NCBI GenBank assembly: GCA_036274645.1 | Contig: DASUFH010000058.1 | Coordinates: 1 to 14,362 of the forward strand | Length of the DNA: 14,362 nucleotides | From: DASUFH01 sp036274645 | Lineage (GTDB): Bacteria; Acidobacteriota; Terriglobia; 20CM-2-55-15 | Direction: 5' to 3' | Shown: positions 1-7,174 of the stretch, one piece after another | Numbering within the stretch: the stretch's first letter is position 1 | Layout: each line of letters starts with the position of its first letter | The notes under the pieces: generated by a model | The model's input: only the letters and a program-made list of their open reading frames with translations | The model's database searches: none | Told to the model about the DNA's origin: nothing | Made by a program: the position numbers and the translations under genes

Positions 1-2277
1 AATGGAACGGTCGCGAACTTCAACCACGAGTTCTACACGAAGCTTTTCGAGGTCATCCTGCGTCTGAAGGGCAACTACCTGTGGCCCGCCATGTGGAACA
101 ACGCGTTTGCCGAAGACGATCCGGAGAATCCGCGGCTGGCGGACGAATTTGGCGTCGTGATGGGTTCTTCCCATCAGGAGCCGATGCTCCGCGCTCAGAA
201 GGAATGGGACTGGCATTACCGCCAGCAGCATGGACGCTGGAACTACGCGGCGACTCCGGATGTTCTCGACAGGTTCTGGCGGGAGGGCATTCGGGCGCGG
301 AAGGATTACGAAGCGATCTATACGATTGGTCTCCGCGGCGAGGACGACACCGCGATGGTTCAGGGCGCCGCGGAGAGCATGGCCCTTCTGGAAAAAATCG
401 TCGATGCGCAGCGCCGGATGATCGCCGAGGAAATCAATCCCGACGTCACGAAGGTTCCGCAGCTCTGGTGCCTGTACAAGGAAGTTCAGGGCTACTATGA
501 AAACGGACTGCGCGTGCCCGATGACGTGACGCTGCTCTGGGCCGAAGACAACTGGGGAGACGTGCGCCGCCTGCCTACAGCCGAAGAGCGGAAACGGCCG
601 GGCGGCGCCGGCATCTACTACCACTTCGATTACCACGGCGGTCCACGGAGCTATCAGTGGATCGACACCAACCCGATCGCCAAGATCTGGGATCAGATGA
701 GTCTGGCCAAACAGTACGGAGCGGACCGCATCTGGATCGTGAATGTCGGCCATTTCAAGGGCTACGAGTTTCCGGTCGAATACTTCATGAGACTGGCGTG
801 GGACACGAATCGATGGACCAACGACAATATCGGCGAATACACGCGGATGTGGGCGGAAAGGGAGTTCGGCGCGGAGTTTGGGGCCGACGCGGCCGACATC
901 ATCGCGAAGTATACGAAGTACAACGGTCGTCGAAAGCCTGAGCTTCTCGAACCGACAACTTATAGCCTCGTGAACTTTCAGGAGGCGGAAAACGTGGTGG
1001 CGGACTTCAAGGCCATTGTGGCCCGGGCGGAGGCTATTTACCCGAAGCTCCCGGAAAGCAAGCGCGACGCGTTCTATGAACTTGTGCTGTTTCCCGCCAA
1101 AGCGTCCGCGCAGGTCAATGAAATGTATCTTGCCGCGGGCCTGAACGGCCTCTACGCGTCGCAGGGCAGGGCCTCCACCAATGACATGGCGGATCGCGCG
1201 CGGGAACTGTTTCAGGCGGACGCAGACCTGATGACCTTTTTCAACAAGACGTTTGCCGGCGGCAAGTGGGACCATTTCATGGATCAGTCCCACATCGGCT
1301 ACACGAGCTGGCAGGATCCTCCAGCCAACACGTTGAACGCGATCCGGTTCAGGCAGTACAACGCGCCCGCGGAAGCGGGGCTGGGCGTTGCCGTCGAAGG
1401 CTCGACGAACGCGTGGCCGGCGGCCGGCGCGCCTTCCGCCGCGCTGCCCCAGATCGACGCGTTCAACCGCCAGCGCCGCTATATCGATGTGTTCAATCGA
1501 GGACGCGCCAGCTACGGGTTTACCGCAACGCCCAGCGCGGACTGGATTACGGTGAGTGAGACGCAGGGCGTCATCGAGAAGGAAAAGCGCCTGTGGGTCA
1601 CCGTCGACTGGACCAGGGTTCAGACAGGCACGGCATCCGGGTCGGTGCAAATATCCGGAGCAGGCCAGGATGTTCCTGTGGCGATCAGCGCTTTCAATCC
1701 CACCGGGATCACGCGGACGTCGCTGGAGGGATTTGTCGAGACCACCGGCTACGTATCGATCGAGCCGGAGCGGTACACCCGGAAGACTGACGCTGGGCCC
1801 AACCGCTGGATTCGGATCGAGAACTATGGCCGTACCCTATCCGGCATGCGCGCCGACGCGCCCGTGGACGCGCCGGCCGCCACGCCGGGAAAGGACTCTC
1901 CAATCCTGGAGTACCGGATGTATCTGTTTACGCCCGGCTCCGTCAGCGCCACGCTGGCCCTTTCGCCGACGCTGAATTTCGTGCCCGGACGCGCCCTGCG
2001 CGTGGCTGTTTCCATCGACGATGAGACGCCGCAAACCGTCACGATCGTTCCGGCGAATTACAACGCCCAGAACGGGAACCGCGATTGGGAAGAGTCCGTC
2101 AGAAACAACGCCCGGTTTGTGACGACCACGCATGGGGTGAAGGAGCGCGGCTACCATACGCTCAGGATCTGGATGGTCGATCCCGGTGTGGTGACTCAGA
2201 AGATTGTGGTGAACACCAGCGCCTCGGCTAATCCGGCAAGCTATCTGGGACCTCCGGAAACGTACCGGGGCCGCTGA
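1..2277 (+). CDS. Glycoside hydrolase family 115 protein (xylan alpha-glucuronidase type), 5' end missing
   Basis: The frame is open from base 1, so the gene began before the window; 758 residues are visible up to the TGA at 2275-2277. Family members usually have roughly 800-1000 residues, so an N-terminal part with the signal peptide is lost. GH115 enzymes remove (4-O-methyl-)glucuronic acid side groups from xylan. Family signatures seen are LRLKGNYLWPAMW at the visible start (residues 21-33), SSHQEPMLR (about 56-64), GGAGIYYHFDYHGGPRSYQW (about 201-220) and WIVNVGHFKGYEFP. The last 170 or so residues match the GH115 C-terminal beta domain (GYVSIEPERYTR, then HTLRIWMVDPGVV near the end). In many family members the segment after NVG reads DLKP or similar; here it is HFKGYE, which may mark a subfamily. 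No second carbohydrate gene is beside it on the 3' side. A strong hairpin follows at 2314. The family call is firm; the exact substrate is inferred. Confidence 0.93.
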   Translation, partial: NGTVANFNHEFYTKLFEVILRLKGNYLWPAMWNNAFAEDDPENPRLADEFGVVMGSSHQEPMLRAQKEWDWHYRQQHGRWNYAATPDVLDRFWREGIRARKDYEAIYTIGLRGEDDTAMVQGAAESMALLEKIVDAQRRMIAEEINPDVTKVPQLWCLYKEVQGYYENGLRVPDDVTLLWAEDNWGDVRRLPTAEERKRPGGAGIYYHFDYHGGPRSYQWIDTNPIAKIWDQMSLAKQYGADRIWIVNVGHFKGYEFPVEYFMRLAWDTNRWTNDNIGEYTRMWAEREFGAEFGADAADIIAKYTKYNGRRKPELLEPTTYSLVNFQEAENVVADFKAIVARAEAIYPKLPESKRDAFYELVLFPAKASAQVNEMYLAAGLNGLYASQGRASTNDMADRARELFQADADLMTFFNKTFAGGKWDHFMDQSHIGYTSWQDPPANTLNAIRFRQYNAPAEAGLGVAVEGSTNAWPAAGAPSAALPQIDAFNRQRRYIDVFNRGRASYGFTATPSADWITVSETQGVIEKEKRLWVTVDWTRVQTGTASGSVQISGAGQDVPVAISAFNPTGITRTSLEGFVETTGYVSIEPERYTRKTDAGPNRWIRIENYGRTLSGMRADAPVDAPAATPGKDSPILEYRMYLFTPGSVSATLALSPTLNFVPGRALRVAVSIDDETPQTVTIVPANYNAQNGNRDWEESVRNNARFVTTTHGVKERGYHTLRIWMVDPGVVTQKIVVNTSASANPASYLGPPETYRGR

Positions 2278-2293
2278 CTGCGCGGTCTCCCTT

Positions 2294-2420
2294 GTAGGGG
2301 CGGTCTCCCAAGGAACTAGATCAATAACCGCTTTGTTTTCAACAAAGCGGTTATTGATCTAGTTTTTGTCGCGATGTGTCGCGATTAACCAATCGCGTGG
2401 GCCGCTATGACCGCCCACAA
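2294..2420 (+). repeat. REP-like palindrome apparently split by about 100 bp
   Basis: GTAGGGGCGGTCT (2294-2306) is the left half of the palindrome seen elsewhere in the window, and CTATGACCGCCCACAA (2405-2420) is the matching right half. Joined at the shared CT they rebuild an ordinary copy, as at 14281. The material between, about 100 bases, holds the 24-bp hairpin and a second hairpin (CGCGATT/AATCGCG, 2380-2397). This reads as an insertion into a REP element, though chance juxtaposition of two partial copies is possible. Confidence 0.45.
2314..2367 (+). terminator. Perfect 24-bp hairpin plus T-run, likely terminator of the GH115 gene
   Basis: The arms 2314-2337 and 2341-2364 are exact reverse complements (24 of 24 bp) around the 3-base loop TTC, and the top strand continues into five T residues (2363-2367). 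The position, 36 bases after the GH115 stop, fits a rho-independent terminator for the + strand. The stem is longer and more AT-rich than usual for such a GC-rich genome, so it may also be a mobile palindrome that serves as a terminator. Confidence 0.7.
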
Positions 2421-2472
2421 TCTTGAATCTTGCGGGAACGAAACATTGTGGGCGGTCATAGACCGCCCCTAC
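2406..2472 (-). repeat. Inverted pair of REP-like elements
   Basis: A 16-bp perfect inverted repeat (2406-2421 with 2445-2460, ending in GGGCGGTCATA) encloses 23 bases. The right arm also begins a complete palindrome GGGCGGTC-ATA-GACCGCCC (2450-2468), followed on the top strand by CTAC (2469-2472), that is GTAG at the 5' foot when read on the - strand. Two opposed copies side by side resemble a BIME-type REP doublet. The location is about 90 bases downstream of the adaptor gene's stop. Confidence 0.65.
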
Positions 2473-2558
2473 CAGCAGACGGGGACCAACAATGCTTCTG
2501 TCGTGTAAAGCGGTCCAAGGCGAGGAATTCACGCCCGGCAGAAGACAGGCCCGGAGAT

Positions 2559-3422
2559 TTAAGGCGCAATCGGGACAGTGGCGAGCATCCCGGGACGGAC
2601 GAGTCCGTGGTTGTTCGGGATCCGAATCTTGACGATGAAGGTCCGGCTCGCGGCGTCTACCTTGGGATTGATGTACATGACCCGTCCTTCGACTTCGCCG
2701 TTGCGTCCCATCCATTCGCTTTCGACATACACCTTCAACTTCTGGTCCAGCGTGACCTTCAGGGCGCTGCTGCTCGGGAGAAGGACTTCGGTATAGAGAT
2801 CGTCGAGCGCGACGATCTCCATGACCGGGGTGTCGAGTGGTCGCAGCGTGTCTCCGCGATTGATGAAGATCTGGGTGACCGTGCCTGAAAACGGCGCCAG
2901 CAACTGGGTTTCGCGAAGCTCGTGTTCGCGGAGTTTGACCTCGGTTTCGGCCTGCGCGAGTTCCGCCTTTTGCGCGTTGAGGTTGGCGTTCAGTCGCAGA
3001 ACCTGATCGCTTTTGTCATCGAACTCTTTCCTCGGCAGCGCGGCGCCCGCGGTCTTGACGCGATTGAGTTCCTTTTCGGCGTTGTCCAGCAGCACCTTGG
3101 TTTCATCGACCGAGGCGCGCGCCTTGGCCAGCCCGGTCTGGGCCATTTCGAGCGTGATCTTCTGCCGTTCGTTCTTGAGCTCGACAAGGATGGCGCCCTC
3201 CTCCACCCGGTCGCCCTCACGGACGGCAATGCGCTGGACGATGCCGGAGAACTCGCTCCGGATGGTCACTTCTTCTTCTGCGCGGACCACGCCGGGCGCA
3301 GGCAGTGTCTGAGCCGCAGCCACACCCGGCTGAACGCCCAGCGCGGCGACGATGGCGATGGCGGCAAACCGCGCGACGCGGCCCGCATCGATTGCTCTGT
3401 AATGGTTCTTGTTTATTCTCAT
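2559..3422 (-). CDS. Efflux RND/HlyD-type periplasmic adaptor subunit (membrane fusion protein)
   Basis: This 287-residue protein should bridge an inner-membrane transporter and the TolC-like channel encoded just upstream. A basic N-terminus and hydrophobic stretch (residues about 16-37, ending VAAAQ) look like a signal peptide. The two lipoyl half-motifs are at about 43-85 (SGIVQRIAVREGDRVEEGAIL) and 173-205 (LLAPFSGTVTQIFINRGDTL), separated by a coiled-coil hairpin rich in Ala, Glu and Lys (about 86-172). A beta-barrel domain follows to about 285 and ends NHGLVRPGMLATV. It stops after the barrel, so the membrane-proximal domain of AcrA-like adaptors is absent. The ATG at 3420-3422 lies 18 bases after the TolC-family stop, so the two genes are surely co-transcribed. 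Only a weak GGA precedes the start. No pump gene follows; a repeat-filled spacer does. The family is clear; the cargo is unknown. Confidence 0.92.
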   Translation of the reverse strand: MRINKNHYRAIDAGRVARFAAIAIVAALGVQPGVAAAQTLPAPGVVRAEEEVTIRSEFSGIVQRIAVREGDRVEEGAILVELKNERQKITLEMAQTGLAKARASVDETKVLLDNAEKELNRVKTAGAALPRKEFDDKSDQVLRLNANLNAQKAELAQAETEVKLREHELRETQLLAPFSGTVTQIFINRGDTLRPLDTPVMEIVALDDLYTEVLLPSSSALKVTLDQKLKVYVESEWMGRNGEVEGRVMYINPKVDAASRTFIVKIRIPNNHGLVRPGMLATVPIAP

Positions 3423-3440
3423 GCAGTCATTCCAATACCG

Positions 3441-5117
3441 CTAACGGGTCAGGTTTCTCGGCTCGAACGTGTATCGCGGGGGCTTCTTCATCTCAATGTC
3501 GTATTTGTCCAGGACGCTGGCTTCCGCGAGGCGGAGTTTGCTCTGGCCGACACGGAAATCCATGATTGCCTTCAGTTCGTTCGCCTTTGCCCTGTCCAGG
3601 TCGTCGAACACCTGGAGCACCTCGTAGCTCGAGGCCAGTCCGGCTTCAAAGCGCTTGCGGGCATCGTCGAGCTGTTCGTTGAGAAAGGTGATGTTTTCGC
3701 GCGCGGCGTCAATCCGCTTTTGCGCGGTCTGGGTTTCGCGGATCGCGTCGCGGATTTCCAGGGCAATCTGATCGCGCAAGGCGTTCAGACGTGTATTGGC
3801 TTCAAGCGCTCTCAGATTGGCGTCCGCCAGCTGCGCCTTAGCGCTCCGGTTGCCGAGCGGGATCTGCAACTTCAGCTCGACCGACCAGTTGTTGTAGTTG
3901 TGAAGGAACAGGCTGCTCAGCGCATCCACGCCTTTGTTCTGGTCGGCAAAAACGGAACTGCCGATGCTGGCGCCGACCGGAACGCAGAGCGACGCCGTGG
4001 GGTCGACGCAGGTGAGGTTGGGCAGACCCGACAGGCCCGAGGTTCCGTACTGCCCGACCAGATCGAGACGGGGCAGGGTCTGGTTGGCGGCGAATCGCGT
4101 CTCGGCCTGGCGCTGTTCGAGTTCCTTCTGAAGTCCCTGAAGTTCGGGGCGGCGCTGAAGGGCGATCAGCAGGCTTCGGTCGGCGTTGAGGTCGACCTTG
4201 TCGAGCGACTCCTGGTCGAGCGCCACGAATCCCGGTGTGTCCAGATCGACCCAGAGCAGAAGCTTCATCCGATCCTCGAACCGATGAACTTCGTTTTCAG
4301 CCGTGATGAGTTCTTCTTCGCGCGACGCCACGCCCGCCCGTGCTTCCAGGACGCTCACCTGAGCTACGCGGCCCGCCGCAAACAGATCGCGGCTCTGGTT
4401 GAGCAGGTTCCGGGCGGCTTCGAGGCTGCGGCGCTTGTAATCGAGATTCTGCTGGAGAAAGACCAGATTCCAGTACGCGCCTTCGATCTGCTGGACGAGT
4501 TCGGAGACGCGCTGGAAGAGGTTGCGGTCGGCGACTTCTTCCGCTTTCTGCGCGATCTGGATACGGGTCGTATTGGCGGTTCGTCCGAAGTCGCGAAGCA
4601 GCGACTGGGTGAACGCGAATGTCAGATTCGAACTGTATTGGGGACTGAGAGTCTGCGTATTCGACGTGGAGTTGAGTCGCCGGAAATCCAGACCGATGTT
4701 GAATTTTCCGCCGCTATAGGTGCGCAGTTCGACGCCGGCGCTCGACGACTGGTCGGTGTCCACGTAGAGTCCGGTCGGATAGAAACGGCTGGCCACGATA
4801 TTGTCGCGGCTGCTGAAATATCCGCGGAAATTGAACAGGGGATCGTACCGGCCCTTTTCTTCGCGCACCCTTTCCCGAGCCTGTTCCAGATGGATCTTTT
4901 CGACAACCAGCGAGGGGTTTCTTTCCAGCGCGAGCGAGATGGCCTCATCGAGGGAAATCATCAGGGCGCCGGAGGGACCGGATCTCATCAGATCGATCTG
5001 TCCCGGTCGTTCCGTGCTGACCGGAGTGGGCCGCGTATCCTGCGCGTAAGCGCCCGACGCGAAACCCACGAGGCCCATCACTGAGCCCATGAGGGCGAAA
5101 CGCAATATCAGCTTCAA
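3441..5117 (-). CDS. TolC family outer-membrane channel protein
   Basis: A 558-residue outer-membrane factor that forms the exit duct of tripartite export systems. A signal peptide (1-25, ending GAYA before Q) is followed by two OEP repeats: the first about 52-285 with ISLDEAISLALERNPSL at its start and a long helix around 185-285, the second about 310-535 with the SSYEVLQVFDDLDRAK helix. Residues about 360-400 form an insertion in the second repeat with Cys370 and Cys378 seven residues apart, possibly a disulfide-closed extracellular loop. The chosen start is a TTG at 5115-5117, because AAGGAGGA lies immediately upstream; the first ATG, at codon 10 (5088-5090), would cut into the signal peptide and lacks this site. 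It follows the unknown exported protein by about 145 bases and precedes the adaptor by 18. At 558 residues it is longer than E. coli TolC (about 490). Confidence 0.93.
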   Translation of the reverse strand: MKLILRFALMGSVMGLVGFASGAYAQDTRPTPVSTERPGQIDLMRSGPSGALMISLDEAISLALERNPSLVVEKIHLEQARERVREEKGRYDPLFNFRGYFSSRDNIVASRFYPTGLYVDTDQSSSAGVELRTYSGGKFNIGLDFRRLNSTSNTQTLSPQYSSNLTFAFTQSLLRDFGRTANTTRIQIAQKAEEVADRNLFQRVSELVQQIEGAYWNLVFLQQNLDYKRRSLEAARNLLNQSRDLFAAGRVAQVSVLEARAGVASREEELITAENEVHRFEDRMKLLLWVDLDTPGFVALDQESLDKVDLNADRSLLIALQRRPELQGLQKELEQRQAETRFAANQTLPRLDLVGQYGTSGLSGLPNLTCVDPTASLCVPVGASIGSSVFADQNKGVDALSSLFLHNYNNWSVELKLQIPLGNRSAKAQLADANLRALEANTRLNALRDQIALEIRDAIRETQTAQKRIDAARENITFLNEQLDDARKRFEAGLASSYEVLQVFDDLDRAKANELKAIMDFRVGQSKLRLAEASVLDKYDIEMKKPPRYTFEPRNLTR

Positions 5118-5128
5118 ACTTCCTCCTT
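5118..5128 (-). promoter_or_regulatory. Strong Shine-Dalgarno that sets the TTG start of the TolC-family gene
   Basis: On the - strand the sequence reads TTAAGGAGGAAGT directly before TTG at 5117. GGAGG is four bases from the start codon, near-perfect complementarity to the 16S 3' end. It is the best ribosome site in the window and supports the rare initiation codon. Confidence 0.75.
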
Positions 5129-5261
5129 AAGAGGCGCGGTAATCGGCCGGCGCGGGAACGGGTGGTGTACCGGGCGCGGCGGAGGCATTTGCGAGTTGCC
5201 GTCCGCCGGCGCCATCAGGAGTTGCAGAGCGCGCCAGCCCGCGCGAGACCGCGTCTTGTCG

Positions 5262-6905
5262 CTATCGGCCGCCCGTCAGCAGGGTGAGGGGGGTCGAGTC
5301 GAACGTGATACCAATGTGGCCGCGAACCTCCTGGCCTTTCTGCAGGTCGGTCCGGCTCGCCCACGACACACCGATCGGGATCTTGATGCCGTTTTTAGCC
5401 GTCCGAATGACCAGCGTCGCGTGCGCGGCGACGAGGGAGCCCTGCGGCGCCGACAGCGCGGTTCCCGCCGGAGCGGAGGTAAAGCCCGAGGCGACGGTCG
5501 CTCCGGTGGGAACAATCACCACCGGGTTGGCCAGGTACGCATAGTAGGCGCCGACCGAGAGCTGGCCGATCGAGTTGGCCGAGCCGAGTGGACGATCAAA
5601 CTGGGCGCCGAAGTGCGCGCCCCTCCAGCGAGACATCTCCGCCGCGCCGTCCGCCGGTTCCGCATCGTGATAGAAGTCCATTCCGATATTGAACGTGACC
5701 GCTCCGGGGTTCACGGAAGGCGTTTCACTGACGTTGTAGGAGTGCGAAAATTTCACCGTGTGATAACGCGGCTGGAAGGGCGCTTCCGAGTAGCTGTACT
5801 CCAGCACCGACTGCGTTTCCGGCACGATCGTCGTCAGCTTCGGATCGCGGCGCGCTTCGAGGTACCGTACATAGGCGCGCGCCAGTTCTTCGACCCGGTC
5901 GTCGAAGTCGCGGTCGATCTTGCGCATATCGGAAAGCAGGACATCCAGCTGCTGAGACATCACGTTGCGCCATTCGATTTCGTTGACCGGCGCCTCCTTC
6001 AGCTTTTCGCGGGTGTCGCGCAGCCACAGGGTGTACTGATCCATTTCGCCGCTGTCTTTGACCAGCTTGCCGCTGGGGCCGGTCTGCTGCAGCTGCTGGA
6101 TCTTCAGCTTGAGATAGTTCCAGAATTCCCGGCCTCCGCCCTGAAGTGTTTCGTCGTTGCCTTCGAGCCACTGAATCCACCGTTCCCGATACTCCGGCAG
6201 GCGCAGGTCGCGTCTCTTGTCCAGCGCGAACCGGGCCGTGACATTGGCAAATCCGCCGGTGGCGGTGGAGGTGAACCTCGACAGGTTCGGAGCAACCGAG
6301 GCGTCACCCGTGGGAATCAACCCCTCGAGAGCGCGTGTGCCGGTCCCACTCACGTTGAACGCCAGCCAGACTTCCGCATTGCGCAACGGGCCCGGCGTCG
6401 GGCAGGCCGGATCCGCCGAGCAGGCACTGGCCGTCTCCTGGTTGGAGAGGAAGCGGGCCATCCCGTCGACGTTGAGCCGCAGGCTCAGAACGTTCGGATC
6501 GACCGTGCGAATGGCGTCATTGGAGTCCAGCCCGAATCCGAACAGCGAAACCATTCCGGTCTTGGAAATGACGTTCGTCGAGCCTCCAGCCGGCCCCACC
6601 TGGTCGTCGATCCGCGTCTCGCCAACCGCCTGAAGGAAACTCTTGTAGCTGTTTTTCACCAGACGGGCGGGGATGGCGTAATACATCAGGGCGTACCCAT
6701 TCTTGTCTACTGCCGCCAGCGCATCGCGCGCCTCATCTCGTTTGGAATCGTTATCACTGTCCAGACCCTTGGCCAGGTCGAAGTAGTACAGGCGCTCGGC
6801 AACCGTTCGCGGGTCTGAAGGATCAGCCGCCAGCAGGCTATGGGGCGCCATTAAAGTCGTCAATGACAATAGACAACCGGCAAAATATTTAAAACCAGTA
6901 CGCAT
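5262..6905 (-). CDS. Exported protein of unknown function, possible outer-membrane beta structure
   Basis: I do not recognise the family of this 547-residue protein. Residues 1-26 (KYFAGCLLSLTTLMAPHSLLA) form a signal peptide; Cys11 is too early for a convincing lipobox. Residues 30-160 are mixed alpha/beta, Cys162 and Cys168 could form a small disulfide loop, and residues about 230-355 are strongly helical and charged (EYRERWIQWLEG, MRKIDRDFDDRVEELARAYVRYLE). From about 365 the sequence becomes beta-rich with alternating polar and hydrophobic residues up to GHIGITFDSTPL, suggesting a beta-barrel or porin-like end. The ATG at 6903-6905 has GAGGAG five bases upstream, so the start is good. It is the first gene of a same-strand run with the TolC-family and adaptor genes, about 145 bases ahead of them, which suggests a role in the envelope or as an exported partner. 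The in-frame TAG is followed by 44 more sense codons. Confidence 0.75.
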   Translation of the reverse strand: MRTGFKYFAGCLLSLTTLMAPHSLLAADPSDPRTVAERLYYFDLAKGLDSDNDSKRDEARDALAAVDKNGYALMYYAIPARLVKNSYKSFLQAVGETRIDDQVGPAGGSTNVISKTGMVSLFGFGLDSNDAIRTVDPNVLSLRLNVDGMARFLSNQETASACSADPACPTPGPLRNAEVWLAFNVSGTGTRALEGLIPTGDASVAPNLSRFTSTATGGFANVTARFALDKRRDLRLPEYRERWIQWLEGNDETLQGGGREFWNYLKLKIQQLQQTGPSGKLVKDSGEMDQYTLWLRDTREKLKEAPVNEIEWRNVMSQQLDVLLSDMRKIDRDFDDRVEELARAYVRYLEARRDPKLTTIVPETQSVLEYSYSEAPFQPRYHTVKFSHSYNVSETPSVNPGAVTFNIGMDFYHDAEPADGAAEMSRWRGAHFGAQFDRPLGSANSIGQLSVGAYYAYLANPVVIVPTGATVASGFTSAPAGTALSAPQGSLVAAHATLVIRTAKNGIKIPIGVSWASRTDLQKGQEVRGHIGITFDSTPLTLLTGGR

Positions 6906-7174
6906 TCAATCTCCTCAGCCGACTCCAGTCAGCGTTCTTCGGACAGGAACCGTAGCACAGATTTGAACATCCGAAAAACAGCCATTGGTGGGGGGCGCAT
7001 AGACAGGATGGGCTTGATTGGGACTACACGGGATGTCGACGGCGGCGCCGCCTCGCCTGCCAGACCATGATCGGCAAAAAACGGAAAGACTTATTAAGTT
7101 ATTGTTCTTGAGTGACTTGAATTGGATTTTGCCCGGCCTTTTTGAGCCGGAGTTTGCCCTGTAATCGGATCAGA
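6906..7174. other. Intergenic region without a convincing gene
   Basis: This 269-base gap separates the TonB-dependent receptor stop from the unknown exported protein. It is AT-richer near 7080-7140. It holds a short imperfect hairpin (CCGGC/GCCGG, 7133-7150), a 12-base palindrome GGCGGCGCCGCC (7041-7052), and a stretch (6998-7035, - strand) resembling a degenerate copy of the CCTGTCTATG/CCCGTGTAGTCCC type of dispersed repeat. No hairpin here is followed by a clear T-run on the - strand. A promoter for the downstream exported protein must lie here, but no strong -35/-10 pair could be picked. Confidence 0.4.

Noticed and set aside
2278..2558. The cluster of palindromes as a CRISPR array or replication origin
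   Set aside because: There are no regularly spaced direct repeats and no DnaA-box cluster; the repeats are inverted REP-like units.
2922..5084. A 720-codon + strand open frame opposite the TolC-family gene
   Set aside because: It is the antisense shadow of a clear TolC-family gene with signal peptide and OEP repeats; its own product resembles no family.
5114..5215. A 33-codon open frame on the - strand (MAPADGNS...) whose TGA overlaps the TTG start of the TolC-family gene
   Set aside because: It has no ribosome-binding site and a Pro/Arg-rich composition typical of chance frames in GC-rich DNA; the overlap with the TTG is probably accidental.
5196..6818. A 540-codon + strand open frame opposite the unknown exported protein
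   Set aside because: Arg/Asp/Val-rich mirror-type composition, no signal peptide or ribosome site; the - strand frame has a good Shine-Dalgarno and a signal peptide.
6998..7035. A degenerate copy of the CCTGTCTATG-type dispersed repeat
   Set aside because: The resemblance is only by eye and too imperfect to list as a repeat of its own; mentioned in the intergenic entry.
7041..7052. The 12-base palindrome GGCGGCGCCGCC as a terminator
   Set aside because: It has no loop and no T-run; such GC palindromes arise by chance in this composition.
7133..7150. Hairpin CCGGC/GCCGG as terminator of the TonB-dependent receptor gene
   Set aside because: The stem is only 5 bp and no T-run follows on the - strand.
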